Shown here in pieces: positions 35,951 to 46,354 of a DNA stretch of 64,000 bases (position 1 is the first letter of the stretch; each line of letters opens with the position of its first letter). Made by a program: the position numbers and the translations under genes. The notes under the pieces were generated by a model. That model saw nothing but the letters and a program-made list of their open reading frames with translations, searched no databases and was not told where the DNA came from. The stretch lies in contig NW_006763293.1 of NCBI RefSeq assembly GCF_000218685.1, positions 2,167,968 through 2,231,967 of the forward strand. The letters are read 5' to 3'. This stretch comes from Serpula lacrymans var. lacrymans S7.9. Taxonomy: Eukaryota; Basidiomycota; Agaricomycetes; Boletales; Serpulaceae.

Positions 35951-36375
35951 TATTTAGACCTTGCCGGGTCGCTTGTTACTACACACACCTATACTACTCT
36001 AGTAAAGTGAACGCTATTGAGACCAAACATGGGACGCGTTAGATATACCTATTCATTATTTCGACGATTCACTCTCTTACATACTTTGGAAAGGACAGTA
36101 TATTCTTATCATATTCTTTCCATCATTTTTACAGCATTGCCGCAACTACATCTTCGCAAGTATACATATTCACTTGTTTACGCGGCAATATCGTTTTTGC
36201 ACAGCCGAAGGCTATACTTAGCACTAGTGCTCCAGTGGAATACTAATATAAATATAACAAGGGTGCGAACATATCTGGACTTCTTAACAAATATCTACTT
36301 CTGATCAGAAAAGCTCGTCTCTACGGTCTGCGGTGGATACAGTCGGAGAAGAAAGTTTGGCGAATGTTATGAATG
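35951..36375. other. Convergent 3' region SUR1 / MFS transporter
   Basis: This 425-bp AT-rich stretch lies between two convergent stop codons, with several ATA/TATA-rich runs typical of fungal 3' UTRs. The short frame at 36017-36304 has no family signal. Confidence 0.4.
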
Positions 36376-38233
36376 TCAAGATGAGCCAGGCACGATTGAT
36401 CCCATGGTGGTCGACAGCGCAAACATAGCGAGAGCGCTCACTGCATAGGTCGCAGACGGGCCGAAAGTCCAGTACGAGGCACAAGCTGCAAACCAGTGAC
36501 CGTTGTCAGAACATCCGTTGATACAAAGCCACAGCATATTCTGGAAAACCTTACCAAGTAAAGGTCCAAGGGCACGGCCCAGTTGTCCTGAAGACCTGAA
36601 TCGGCCCAACGCTTTACCTTTGACGAGCTGCGGATGTTCGGCGACGGGTTTACCCGTGTCTTTGTCGATGCCCTCGTCACACTGTAAAGAGGCGTAGGAT
36701 GTAAGCGAGTTTACGACCGTGGCGGAAGTGAAGGCCATGCAGATTGCCGCTCCTTGAAGAAGCCGTGTGGCAATCGTGGGTCGCGTTTCTACAAAGAGAG
36801 GGAGGATGGCGAGAAGGACTAAGCCTACGGCACAACTAGATACTCCGCGTCTGGCCATAACTCCTTCTCCCACTTTAGCAGTAGCACGGCGAACATACCC
36901 GCCTTGAAGAAGTGCACTAATAATGCCGATGGATCCAATAAGGGCGCCATTCTGTCTGTTATTCCAATCAAAAACTATATAATAGTCAATGGGAGCATCA
37001 TAAGCCAAGAGAAACCCAAGACGTACGGTCGAAAGTCAAGAAGGTCAGTGTGAATTCCACCCCGGAGAATAAGCCCAAGAATAGGAAGTGGAGCCTTCGT
37101 AAAGTTTTCAGCAGACTTATCCGTGTTTGAACGCTTGCCCGATGATGAGATGTTTTATTAGATTTGCTATCTTCAGCTGAGTCGTCATACTCGCTTAGAG
37201 GCTTTTTAGATCTGGTCTCTGGAAGTGCCACCGCTAAGAATATCGTTTCGGCCACGAGGAGGACGAGTGTTATAATGGCAGGTACCGCATATACATTCAG
37301 CTCGTGACCCCACGTGTTTACACTCGGAGGAACGGGCTGAGATGCGAAATATGCTCCAATGGGAGGGCCAATGCAGAAGCATATAGCGAATGCGATGCCT
37401 ACATGTGCCAAAGCCTTGGAGCGATTAGCTGGAGTGGTAATGTCGGAGAGAATGGCACTGGAAAATCCGTATTAAATTTGAGAAGCTATGAGAAATTTGC
37501 GGGTCACTGACATGGCTAATTGAACATTGCCTTCGCTTAACCCTCCGATGACGCGGGAGAGCATGTAGGAAGCAAATGATGTGGATTGAACCCATCTGCA
37601 ATGCGAAAACGACGGGTTAGATTTTGGGCAGCCTATGAAGCACCCAGTTTACTCACACTACGGCGGATAGTATATTTCCTATCATAGTTATAAGAAGGAT
37701 GCGTTTGCGCCCATACTTATCAGATAAAGACCCAATGTATGGCGATACTATAAACTGAAGAGTCCTGTGAATGAATCGTAACGAGTGAGGTCACATGGAA
37801 TGCCAAAGCTGTAAATGAACGTACGAGAACACGGAACCCAACAGTCCGCCTGTTCCGTCAAGTCAGTTTACAAGCTGCCACATGGTCAACACTGAGAACT
37901 CACCGAGGAGCACGATGTCCCATCTCTGAGAGTTTTGAGCCGGCTTATAGAGCGTTTCCCGGATAGCAGATACAGAACTTAGAGTTTTTGACAGGAACCC
38001 ATTTGGGTCAGAGGCCTCTCTCTGGTGGAGACTGTCGCATCATCTCTCATAAAAGAGGTGTCATATTTACTCACCACGGTGTACCATTCAATTATTCGAG
38101 GGAAGAGAGGTAAAGGTATGGTAAATGCTTTAATTCTTGTAAGTCACGTACAGCTTTACATTTTGGGCAACTTGAACATACCAAATAAATCAAGGATGAG
38201 GGAGAAAAATACGATTCTTTCGACCTTTCCCAT
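36376..38233 (-). CDS. Major facilitator superfamily transporter, MFSD10/TETRAN-like
   Basis: This is a 12-helix transporter on the minus strand. The ATG at 38233 starts MGKVERIVFFSLILDLF. Splicing the first intron gives LDLFAFTIPLPLFPRIIEWY, the MFSD10-type helix 1. Helix 2-3 blocks carry the MFS signature GSLSDKYGRKRILLITM (37690-37745). SYMLSRVIGGLSEGNVQLA and HVGIAFAICFCIGPPIGAYF follow. The central loop ends in a KKPLSEYDDS stretch. The C-half includes LFFLGLFSGVEFTLTFL and ALIGSIGIISALLQGGYVRR. The last helix ends MGSIVPGSS. At least seven exons are needed, several under 60 nt. Human MFSD10 moves organic anions, but the substrate here is unknown. Confidence 0.87.
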
Positions 38234-38670
38234 TTTGTAATAAGGCGGTAAATGAGTGGGATGAATGGGATGTCTGCTGTCCTATGCTCTTTGAAGATGG
38301 GGTCGGTGATGATGGACTGGTGATGGTTTCAGTCAACGAGGGTTCATGTAGATATTTAATAAAGTCTGAAAGGGTCGACGTGTACAGTAGAATGTGGATA
38401 TTGCAAGCCGGCTGCAAGGTGGACGAATAAAAGTGCAGTACGCCTATTTCTGAATCATCGGACTCGGAGATCGGCTCATTATCGGTTAGTCATCCACTCC
38501 AGCGGAACCAGATCTCACCCTACCGGCGGCCAAACCACATTCATAACACCACACATAATCACCTTACGGTAGATCATTCAGCTTTGTCGTGAAACATGGT
38601 TTCAATAGTATCGTGACAAACGATATACATTTATAACCACAATATCGTATTTGTGTCAGAGCTATCACCT
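38234..38670. promoter_or_regulatory. MFS transporter promoter / PUS7 3' flank
   Basis: This 437-bp region is upstream of the transporter ATG and downstream of the PUS7 stop. No coding sequence or repeat seen. The AT-rich part near 38630 fits a PUS7 3' UTR. Confidence 0.4.
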
Positions 38671-41600
38671 TTATGAAACCCCCTCAGCCTCAACTTCAGT
38701 GTCTGCAGTCCCACGAAATTTCTGATCTTCAGAAGCCTGTGTGAGGCCGGTTTGGAAGTGTGAACTAGTTTCTGTCTTGGTCACTTCGCGAAGTGCCATC
38801 GTGGCATATGCGGCGGTCTCTAGAGTAAGGTTAATTTGTAGGGCCATAAATTTGCCATCCTCCACCACCACAGGTGGGTCGAACCCAAGGAGCTTGTCTT
38901 CGTCAGCCTGAGCAAGAGCAACGTCTGGATCCGTATATCTTAATACAGACCACGAGACGTCTTTGGGTAGTAAAAGGATTTTGCGGTAGGAGCCACCAAG
39001 GATGTATTCTCTATCATGTGGACTTTCGTTATATCTTTGAGAATGTAGTATAAGACGTCATTGACTTACTTTTGTTTGCGGACATAATTATCAGGGTCCA
39101 GTCCATCCCTCCGCAGGAATTCCCGATATTGCTCCCCTAGTTCACCGCCTGGATAAGCTACATCCTTGCCAGGTAATGGCATGATGACATCGAAGATCGA
39201 GTATTGGTCGGCGTCTTCCTCTGTCAATGTTTTCACTCGTGGGGCTACCCATGGTTTTTTGCGCGACCGCGTCACAGTGTTCTCTGAATGAAAGTGGTGA
39301 ATCAGAGCGAAACACAGCAAAACCTGGCAGAGACATACCTGCCTCTTCGAGTGGTTTCTCGTCCGTGCCTGGCTCTCCATCAGGGCCATCAACGTCCATG
39401 TCTCCACCATCACCAACCTTGCTATTAGTGTCCTTCTCAAAAACCAAGTCTCCGGGTACTGGCTTATCCGAACCATGCCTGCGAATACGCTCCGAGACAA
39501 TGGCATTCCAAACATAAGATTGATACGCATGGATGTACATCAGACGCAAGTTGCGTGGAATCTGCATAGCGTAGAACACATCAATCAACTTAGCAATATT
39601 GACAAGGCAGATGATCAAATGGAAAGCTCACCGTTGAAAGGGCCCCCATGGCGTTCCTCGTTTCACCTTTTTGCTTTTGGTAGCTTTCGAGTATGCACCT
39701 CTCCGCCACGACACGCCTTGGCATCAGGTCAAGGGCACGTTCTAAATCCCCGTCGATGAGCCATGCCTCTCGAGCGGCAACAACGTCAGGGTGCTCTCCA
39801 GGTCTCTTCTGAAGGATGAGCGCTACAGCTTTGTGCCAGTCTGATTTAAGGAAAGCTAGCCCGATGGAATGGGTTGGAACTGCTGCTGTTCCAAAGCGCT
39901 GCATACCTTTGAAGAATGGCATCATAAGACATTACAACATTGTGAATGTTTATTTACCGTAATAGTTGATGAAGCCCTTATACTTCATGATGCTTAGAGA
40001 CCGGTCCAACGTCTCTACAGAATCTACTTGCACATTCCTGTATTGGCATAAGACTCAGTACTTCTCGAGTGACAATTATGGAAATACACACCGTAAGGTT
40101 ATCAAGAAAGCGTTTCCTTTAAGCATGCCCAGATCCAAGCTTGCTTTACGATAATTTAAATCGGCGATCCTCACACCTCGTTCACCACGTTGAGTGAGGA
40201 TATCTTGCATAGACTTGCGGCCGCCTAGGCCATTGGCGGCCTTCCATACATCTTCAACGGTCTTATTGCCACGTCGCAAGGACACTCGTTGAACGGTGAC
40301 ACCTCGTTTGTCCTTTGTACCGGCCACGGCAAGATCTTTGAGGTTGACACGGAGCGTCCGAGAAAGATGCGCTAGGGCATCTTGAGTGTCGCGGTTCGTC
40401 TTTTGAAGAGTGAAGTGAATGTAGGGTGGGTATGTGCCTCGGGGAACGCGCTCCCCTCGTCCTCCTGTGATATAAATAATCCTTCAGACATTGTTTGCAT
40501 GTTTTACAGGCATTGTGAACCAACCGCGGCCACCTCCTCGACCACCTCCGCGCTTTGACCACTTGATAACTATACGAGAACCATCATCACTCGCAGGGCT
40601 AGTTGTATCCGTCTCGCTTTCTAGCTTTCCACCGAACAGGTCACGTACAACTTTGTGCAAGGCAGTTCGAGTTTCTTTCGATGCTATCGGCTATATTGAT
40701 AAACGAAACGACGCGATTTAGCACAAGAAAATGGTTGAAATAGAGAACAACTGACATTGGAGAGAACCTTCCTGAAGTCTTCTCGATCGCCACCGGCTCG
40801 ACCGCCACGGCCACCTTTTCCTCCTCTTCCTCCTCTTCCGCCTCGCCCCCCTCCTCGCCCTCTCCCTCTCGGCTCTGGCTCCGTTTCTTGCTTCTCAATG
40901 CTATCGCTAATCTGTGTTTCAGGAACAGGTGCATTGTCATCTTCTGTAGGTTTCGTTCGTTTGCTCTCCCATCCGTTATCACTGGTCCTTGGAGGTTCTG
41001 GACCCTCCAAATACATCTGCTTGAGCTGAATGATAGCATCTTCAGACATATATGGCGCAAGTAAACCACCATGACGTTCTCCCCAGCTCTGTTCTTCGCC
41101 AACATCATGGTCCTCCACTTTGGCCTTGCCTTTCTCTCCTGTAGTATCCATAAGTGCATCACTCTCTTTGTTGACCTGACCTGGTTCATCAGATTTCGAC
41201 GCTTCCACCCCTTCCACTGTGATCTGCTCTTCATCCTTCGTACTTCCTGTCCCCGCAGCTTCTTGCACTGCTGGCTCGTTCTTTTTCTGAGACGATTCTG
41301 CCATCTCGAGGGACTTGATGTGCACGACTTTATAATCTAGGTCCACTTCATAAACCAAGAAATCCGTAAACCTGAAATAAAAAACAAAATCTAATCAACA
41401 TTGAATAAGCACACAGTATCGAATGTATTACTGACCTCTGCTTGATGATACCGTTAATCGGTGGGACATCTCGTCCTACGTACTCGGAGATGCCTACATC
41501 CGTTTCCATCACTTGACGTAGATATCCGTCTGAAGAGATTGGTGGAGTGGGGATACCCAATAGGGCATGACTGGGAGGCAATACGCTCCCAACCTCTGAG

Positions 41601-41786
41601 CTCGTTGACGGTTCCAATGGGTTTGAGTCGCCTTCGCCGTCGCGTTTGGCATCGCTGAGCTGCTCTTCATTTATTTCACCAGCGCCATCCTTGGCAACAA
41701 CGTCGTTTACCTTTGTGCGTTTTGCAGGACGGTCGAGTTCGCCATCTGACTCCCGTTCCCGTTCCCGAGTGGTGGCAGACGACATA
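38671..41786 (-). CDS. PUS7: tRNA/snRNA/mRNA pseudouridine synthase, TruD family
   Basis: This is a nuclear TruD-type enzyme that isomerises uridine in tRNA position 13, U2 snRNA and many mRNAs. The ATG at 41786 starts [19 protein letters not shown]. Early blocks [20 protein letters not shown] and [13 protein letters not shown] are typical. The catalytic motif is [14 protein letters not shown] with the Asp in TKD, and the fold continues in [22 protein letters not shown] and [14 protein letters not shown]. Between the N-terminal and catalytic parts lies a long acidic spacer, then an RGG-rich block (40785-40875), which I have not seen described for PUS7. A second GGGRGGGRG stretch lies at 40540. 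Introns are short and GT-AG. Length is about 870 aa, long for the family because of these inserts. Confidence 0.93.
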
Positions 41787-41930
41787 CAGTAAATTTTAGC
41801 TAAAGAGCTGAGACTGAAAAGCATAGATAAGATAAAACTATAATCTTTTATCACGATTGCGATATCTCTTTGCGCATAATCTTATCCGCTCTTTTTTTCT
41901 TCTTGCATTTCTTTTCTTTTCTTTGTCATT
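41787..41930. promoter_or_regulatory. Compact divergent promoter PUS7 / URA3
   Basis: Only 144 bp separate the two start codons. On the URA3 side a pyrimidine tract rich in TTTCTT runs at 41888-41927, ending four nucleotides before the ATG. Such CT-rich tracts often mark fungal transcription starts. Confidence 0.55.
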
Positions 41931-42882
41931 ATGTCCTCTCCTCATTTGCAGACTTACGAACAAAGAGCCAAGAAGCATGGAAATCCCGCTGCTAGGAAAT
42001 TACTCGAGACGATGGAGAGAAAAAAGACAAATCTCTCGGTCAGCGTCGATGTAACGAAGAAAAAGGACTTCCTCGCAATCATTGATGTCGTTGGGCCATT
42101 CGTTTGTCTCATAAAGGCAACCAGTCCTTTTTCCGTGCTTTAACTGTCATGCTCATGGTCGTCAACATCAAGACCCATATTGATATCATTGAAGATTTCG
42201 ATCAAACAGTCATCGAGCATCTACAGGAGCTCAGCGTAAAGCATGACTTTTTGATCTTTGAAGATCGAAAATTTGCTGATATCGGTATGCTTATATCCCA
42301 TCCCATTTCATTATCTTCATGCGCTGGCCACCATTCGTAGGAAACACCGTTGCATTGCAATACTCCAGCGGAGTGTACAAGATTTCCAGCTGGGCTCACC
42401 TTACAAATGCCCATGCAGTTCCTGGCCCGTCGATCATAACTGGCCTATCGTCTATTGGCTTGCCTCTCGGGAGAGGGCTCATCCTCTTATCTGAGATGAG
42501 CTCCAAGGGTGCTCTCACTACAGGGTCCTATACCGAGGATGCAGTGCGTATGGCTCGATCACGCCGTGACTTCGTCGTAGGCTTCATTGCCCAGAAGCGT
42601 ATGGACGGGATCGGTGCAATCGAAGCAGACGATGTCACCGAGGAAGACTTCCTTGTGCTCGCTCCTGGTGTCGGACTTGACTCTAAAGGCGATGCCATGG
42701 GCCAGCAGTATCGAACACCGAGGGAGGTTGTCCTGGAGTCAGGTTGCGATGTGATCATCGTCGGAAGGGGTATTTATGGCAAAAGCGACCAGTTGGATGT
42801 CGAAAATGTGCGCAAGCAAGCAGAGAGATACCGGCAGGAGGGATGGTCAGCGTACTTAGAGCGAGTATCATTGAGCCCATAA
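41931..42882 (+). CDS. URA3: Orotidine 5'-phosphate decarboxylase
   Basis: This enzyme catalyses the last step of UMP synthesis, decarboxylating OMP. Three exons (41931-42116, 42173-42284, 42341-42882) total 840 nt, 279 aa plus stop, normal for fungi. [20 protein letters not shown] is the family N-terminus. The catalytic network is Lys in CLIKTHIDI, formed exactly at the first exon junction, and [13 protein letters not shown]. Later signatures are [34 protein letters not shown] and VGRGIYG. Intron 1 (56 nt) has GC in place of GT at its donor. I know of no other placement that keeps the frame and the catalytic Lys. Confidence 0.97.
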
Positions 42883-42949
42883 CCATGTAGCAATATGATT
42901 TCCACCGTTGGGTGTCGCATTTCTCATCGTGGCAGTAATTGAAGCCCGT

Positions 42950-42969
42950 GCCAAGGCGAGATCCTTGGC
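42950..42969. terminator. Perfect 7-bp hairpin between convergent URA3 and DOM34
   Basis: GCCAAGG (42950-42956) pairs with CCTTGGC (42963-42969) across the loop CGAGAT. It lies 68 bp after the URA3 stop and 187 bp beyond the DOM34 stop. A role in 3'-end formation of either gene is inference only. Confidence 0.3.
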
Positions 42970-43155
42970 TGCTCTACGAAGAGTATCATAGATTCAAATC
43001 TGTAATCAGGTACGTTTTTCAGTACCTGCATGATAAATATCCAAAAACACATGTATAGGCTTTTACATCGTTGAGAAATAAAACATACAGTAAAATTCTC
43101 TAGCGCTACATCGCCATATCCCTTACTTATTCGATACACATTATGGGTGCGGCTC

Positions 43156-44782
43156 TTAGCCGCCTCCACTACCATCAAGGCCTTGTTCAAGGCGTATGCG
43201 CTCTTCTTCTTTGGCTTCCTTCTCTTCTGCCTCAACCACTTCAACATCCAAAGGGAATGTTAAGATAGCCGCGATGCCAGTCAATTGATTCAGCTCTATG
43301 TCCAGGCAAAATAAGAAACATACAACTATATAGATGAAAGGGCTTACGCTGGCCAGATTCATGCATGCTGGAAAATATCACTACCTCTGCACCTTTCTGT
43401 TGGACACCCTCCACAAGCTGCACGTATTTCTTCCTCAGCTTTGGATCGCTCGCGCTGAATGATTTTTTAAGAATCCATGTCATTAAATGGACAATATGGT
43501 GAGTAAGCTTACCGGAATAGCTCATCGGAAATCAACAAAGTCCCCACAGCACCACGATCTGCAGCCAATGAAACATGGTCTGGGCCATACCATGCTCGCA
43601 TCTCATCTACTCCAAGCATCCTAAAGAATCTAAGATAATCGAATTATAAAAGATGGCCCAAAATAATCAGGGGTCAATTACTTACTTGTCAAGAACAATA
43701 CCCTCTCGTGCAAATTTAGTTTCTTTCAGTTGTGCGACAATCTGCACAAAGCTTGTTCATACCAAACCCCTTACGATGCTCAACAGGTAGAAAACACGTA
43801 CCTCGGGGCTTTTCAAGACCTCCACCAAACTATGGACATGTGCACTGCTCACGTGGACCTTGACGGCCTTTTCACGCAGTGACTTCGCCAATGACTTATC
43901 CCCTCTCCGACTGGCTTCACCTACTATCCAATCATATACTCCGTCTCTTGTCCATCCAGGGCTGGCAAGAACAATGGCACGCAAACCAGGGGTTGCGTAT
44001 GGTATATGTCTTGTGAATGCATCGTATAGTGCTGCATAGAATTTGACCATCGCCTTCTCATGTTGTGCAGTACCAGGTGCAGAAGCCTTTCGCGGTATAG
44101 GAACAGATAAACGATGTGTGACAAGCGTCAGATGCTGCGAGAGCAAACAGAATGCGGCGGTGCCCTCTCCAATGACCACGGCGCCGACTTCTGCGCCGCG
44201 TCCGGGGATGCAGGATTCTTGTACACGAGAAAGCGCAATACTATCCCATCCCTCTGTTTTCTCGATACGAACGTCTCTATTTGATTCTATGTCAAGGGTG
44301 TGGAATGCACCAAGTTTCACGTGTTGATTTTCAGATGTAACACGTCCTGATATGTGTAGGGAAGCCGTGGTTGGGGAAGCAGAGGAGTTGGAAGATGAGG
44401 TTGCATTAGCTGCAGATTGATCTGGAGTTGAGGGAGGTGCTCCAGAGGAGGAAAAGTCGACACGGGAGACTTGTAGAGTAAGATTCAGCCTGACTCGATG
44501 TGATTCCGTAGATCCAGTTGCTGAAACGTTCTGTACACGGCTGAGAAAAGGTGAAAAGGTGAGAGATAATCCATATGCGATCCCAGTAAATATTCACCGG
44601 ATTGCAGGAGCACGAACAAGGTCATCTTGTTGTATGAGGTTGTAGAGGTGCCACATATCTTCATCGTCTTCAGGTCGAAGCGTAACGTGACCCTGTAATC
44701 CTCTTCAGCAAAAAGCTGATAGATTATGAGCAATAAAACATACAGTTCCGTACTTGTCAACATACTTGTTCACAAGCTTCAT
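43156..44782 (-). CDS. DOM34: Ribosome rescue factor DOM34 / Pelota
   Basis: This eRF1-like factor works with the GTPase Hbs1 to dissociate ribosomes stalled in no-go and non-stop decay, in the cytosol. The ATG at 44782 starts [12 protein letters not shown]. After an intron come [20 protein letters not shown] and [11 protein letters not shown]. The central domain begins [20 protein letters not shown] and includes [17 protein letters not shown] and [14 protein letters not shown]. There is no GGQ peptide-release motif, as expected for Pelota. C-terminal blocks are [21 protein letters not shown]-type residues [17 protein letters not shown] and [16 protein letters not shown]. The protein ends in an acidic tail and GLDGSGGG. 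A Ser/Ala/Asn-rich insert at about 44340-44420 is not in yeast Dom34. Confidence 0.93.
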
Positions 44783-45023
44783 CGTTGCCTAATAATACAG
44801 AGAATCTGGCGTTTTTACTTTCTGGTAGGGGTTCAAGCTGGGTGGAGCCGAAAACATACCGATAAGGTAATCAAAGATCTGAAGATCTATAGCCGCGGCA
44901 CCTTGCTCTGCCAAAATCTGCTCGAGGTCCAAACGTGCTCCCCTTGCAAGGTGCGTCCATCATGCCTATCTTTGACGATGAAAGGCATGTTCATTTGTTC
45001 GCTATATTAACCAACGAAACTGA

Positions 45024-46060
45024 GGCATAGATCCCCAAAGTTTACCTCCAAAAGTAGCATCTCTTGCTGCACGCCTGGTCGAGCCTAACAACGATCCGAA
45101 GAAGTTCGAGGACGAGGAAGATGATGATGCTATCTTCGCAGAACTGGAGGCTGAAATAGAAAATGATGATAGTGCAACACTGAGAGAGCAGGGACTTGAT
45201 CGACTGAAGCAAGAGTGAGTGCTACAGCATTGATTCAACAGTCTTATAACGAGACTACATCAGGATGGCGAAAGTGAAAGAAATGCAGGATAATGCACAT
45301 GGGAGATATATGGAGATCACTAATGAAAAGGAGGTCGTCCGGATAAGTGCGTAAGTTAAAGTTGGTTGATCCAAGTCACGACCATTCAAAAATGATGATT
45401 CTCATCCCACAAAGGAACGAGCCACGCTGTATAGTTCACTTTTACCACACCAATTTCCGCAGATGTGAAATTATGGACAAACATCTTGCTGTGGGTTGCA
45501 GTCCTCGTGCGTTTTATATATGGAAATATTCAGTTAAATTCTCGCAGAAACTTGCGCCGAAATACTTCTCCACACGTTTCATACGGGTCTTCGTAGAAAA
45601 CATACCGTGGCTAGTTGAGAAACTTGTCATCAAAGTTTTACCTTGTGTTGTTTGCTTTGTCGATGGCGTGTCAAAAGATCGGTGAGTGGTCGCACACATA
45701 TTCATATTTCCGTGTACCACGAGCACGAGGTCGGGGGATGTATGCTCTGCCTTATATGCGCCTATTTGCTGTTCACTCATCTTTTCCACCTGCATAGTTT
45801 GATTGGCTTCGAAGAACTAGGGAACAATGATGCTTTTGACACTGCTGTTCTCGAGCTAAGATTGACTCAATCTGGTGAGCTTCGCAACACGTACCGATAT
45901 TTTCATGACCAATCCCGTTGTAGGCGTAATACAGAAGGGAGGCAATAAATTTGGGCCAGTGACTTATAACATATCTTCATCTTCATCGTTATCCATGCCC
46001 AGGCGAACTTTACGTGGCAGTGGTGCGCAGGACGACGAAGAATTTGATTTGGATGATTGA
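45024..46060 (+). CDS. PLP1: Thioredoxin-domain protein TXNDC9 / phosducin-like PLP1 (start unresolved)
   Basis: This is a cytosolic chaperone cofactor of the phosducin-like group that works with CCT in tubulin and actin folding. Recognisable sequence begins SLAARLVEPNNDPKKFEDEE and runs through IFAELEAEIENDD and LREQGLDRLKQEMAKVKEM. Then comes the thioredoxin fold: EPRCIVHFYHTNFRRCEIMD, STRFIRVFVENIPWLVEKL, IKVLPCVVCFVDGVSKDR and LIGFEELGNNDAFDTAVLEL. The C-terminus is DDEEFDLDD. The redox CxxC is absent, as expected for this group. Introns lie at 45215-45263 and, smaller, at about 45347-45410, 45508-45547 and 45681-45800. Upstream, the frame stays open only from 45024 and has no ATG. The start must lie in a small upstream exon or at an ATG near 44972. 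Confidence 0.8.
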
Positions 46061-46354
46061 GCTTACAATTTTCATCATGGAAAGGCTTTTCAATTGTTGC
46101 GGTATCTTCCTTGGTCAGTGTTATTTCATGTAGTATACGGAGGACTCATGGTAATTTGCACGAATGTTCTCGCGAGCTGAAAGTAGTAAGGCCCCTATCA
46201 CGTACAACGCTTCGATACGCTGATCTTCAGCAGAATGAGATACACTAGGTAACTCTTCTCCAGGATCTGTGAATGACCCTTCAACAGGTCGATACATCCA
46301 GTTGCAAACCGAAACTCCTATAGCGTGATACTCTCTCCAACCTACAGTGCTTGC
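46061..46354. other. Convergent 3' region PLP1 / photolyase
   Basis: A 294-bp stretch between convergent stop codons. No coding or repeat signal seen. Confidence 0.4.

Noticed and set aside
40757..41029. 90-aa plus-strand Pro-rich frame in PUS7
   Set aside because: It is the antisense image of the RGG repeats (CCNCC codons read as Pro).
42925..43005. tRNA-like sequence between URA3 and DOM34 (A-box-like TGGCAGTAATTGA and B-box-like GATTCAAATC)
   Set aside because: No cloverleaf can be formed: the perfect GCCAAGG/CCTTGGC hairpin has a 6-base loop and the ends do not pair as an acceptor stem.
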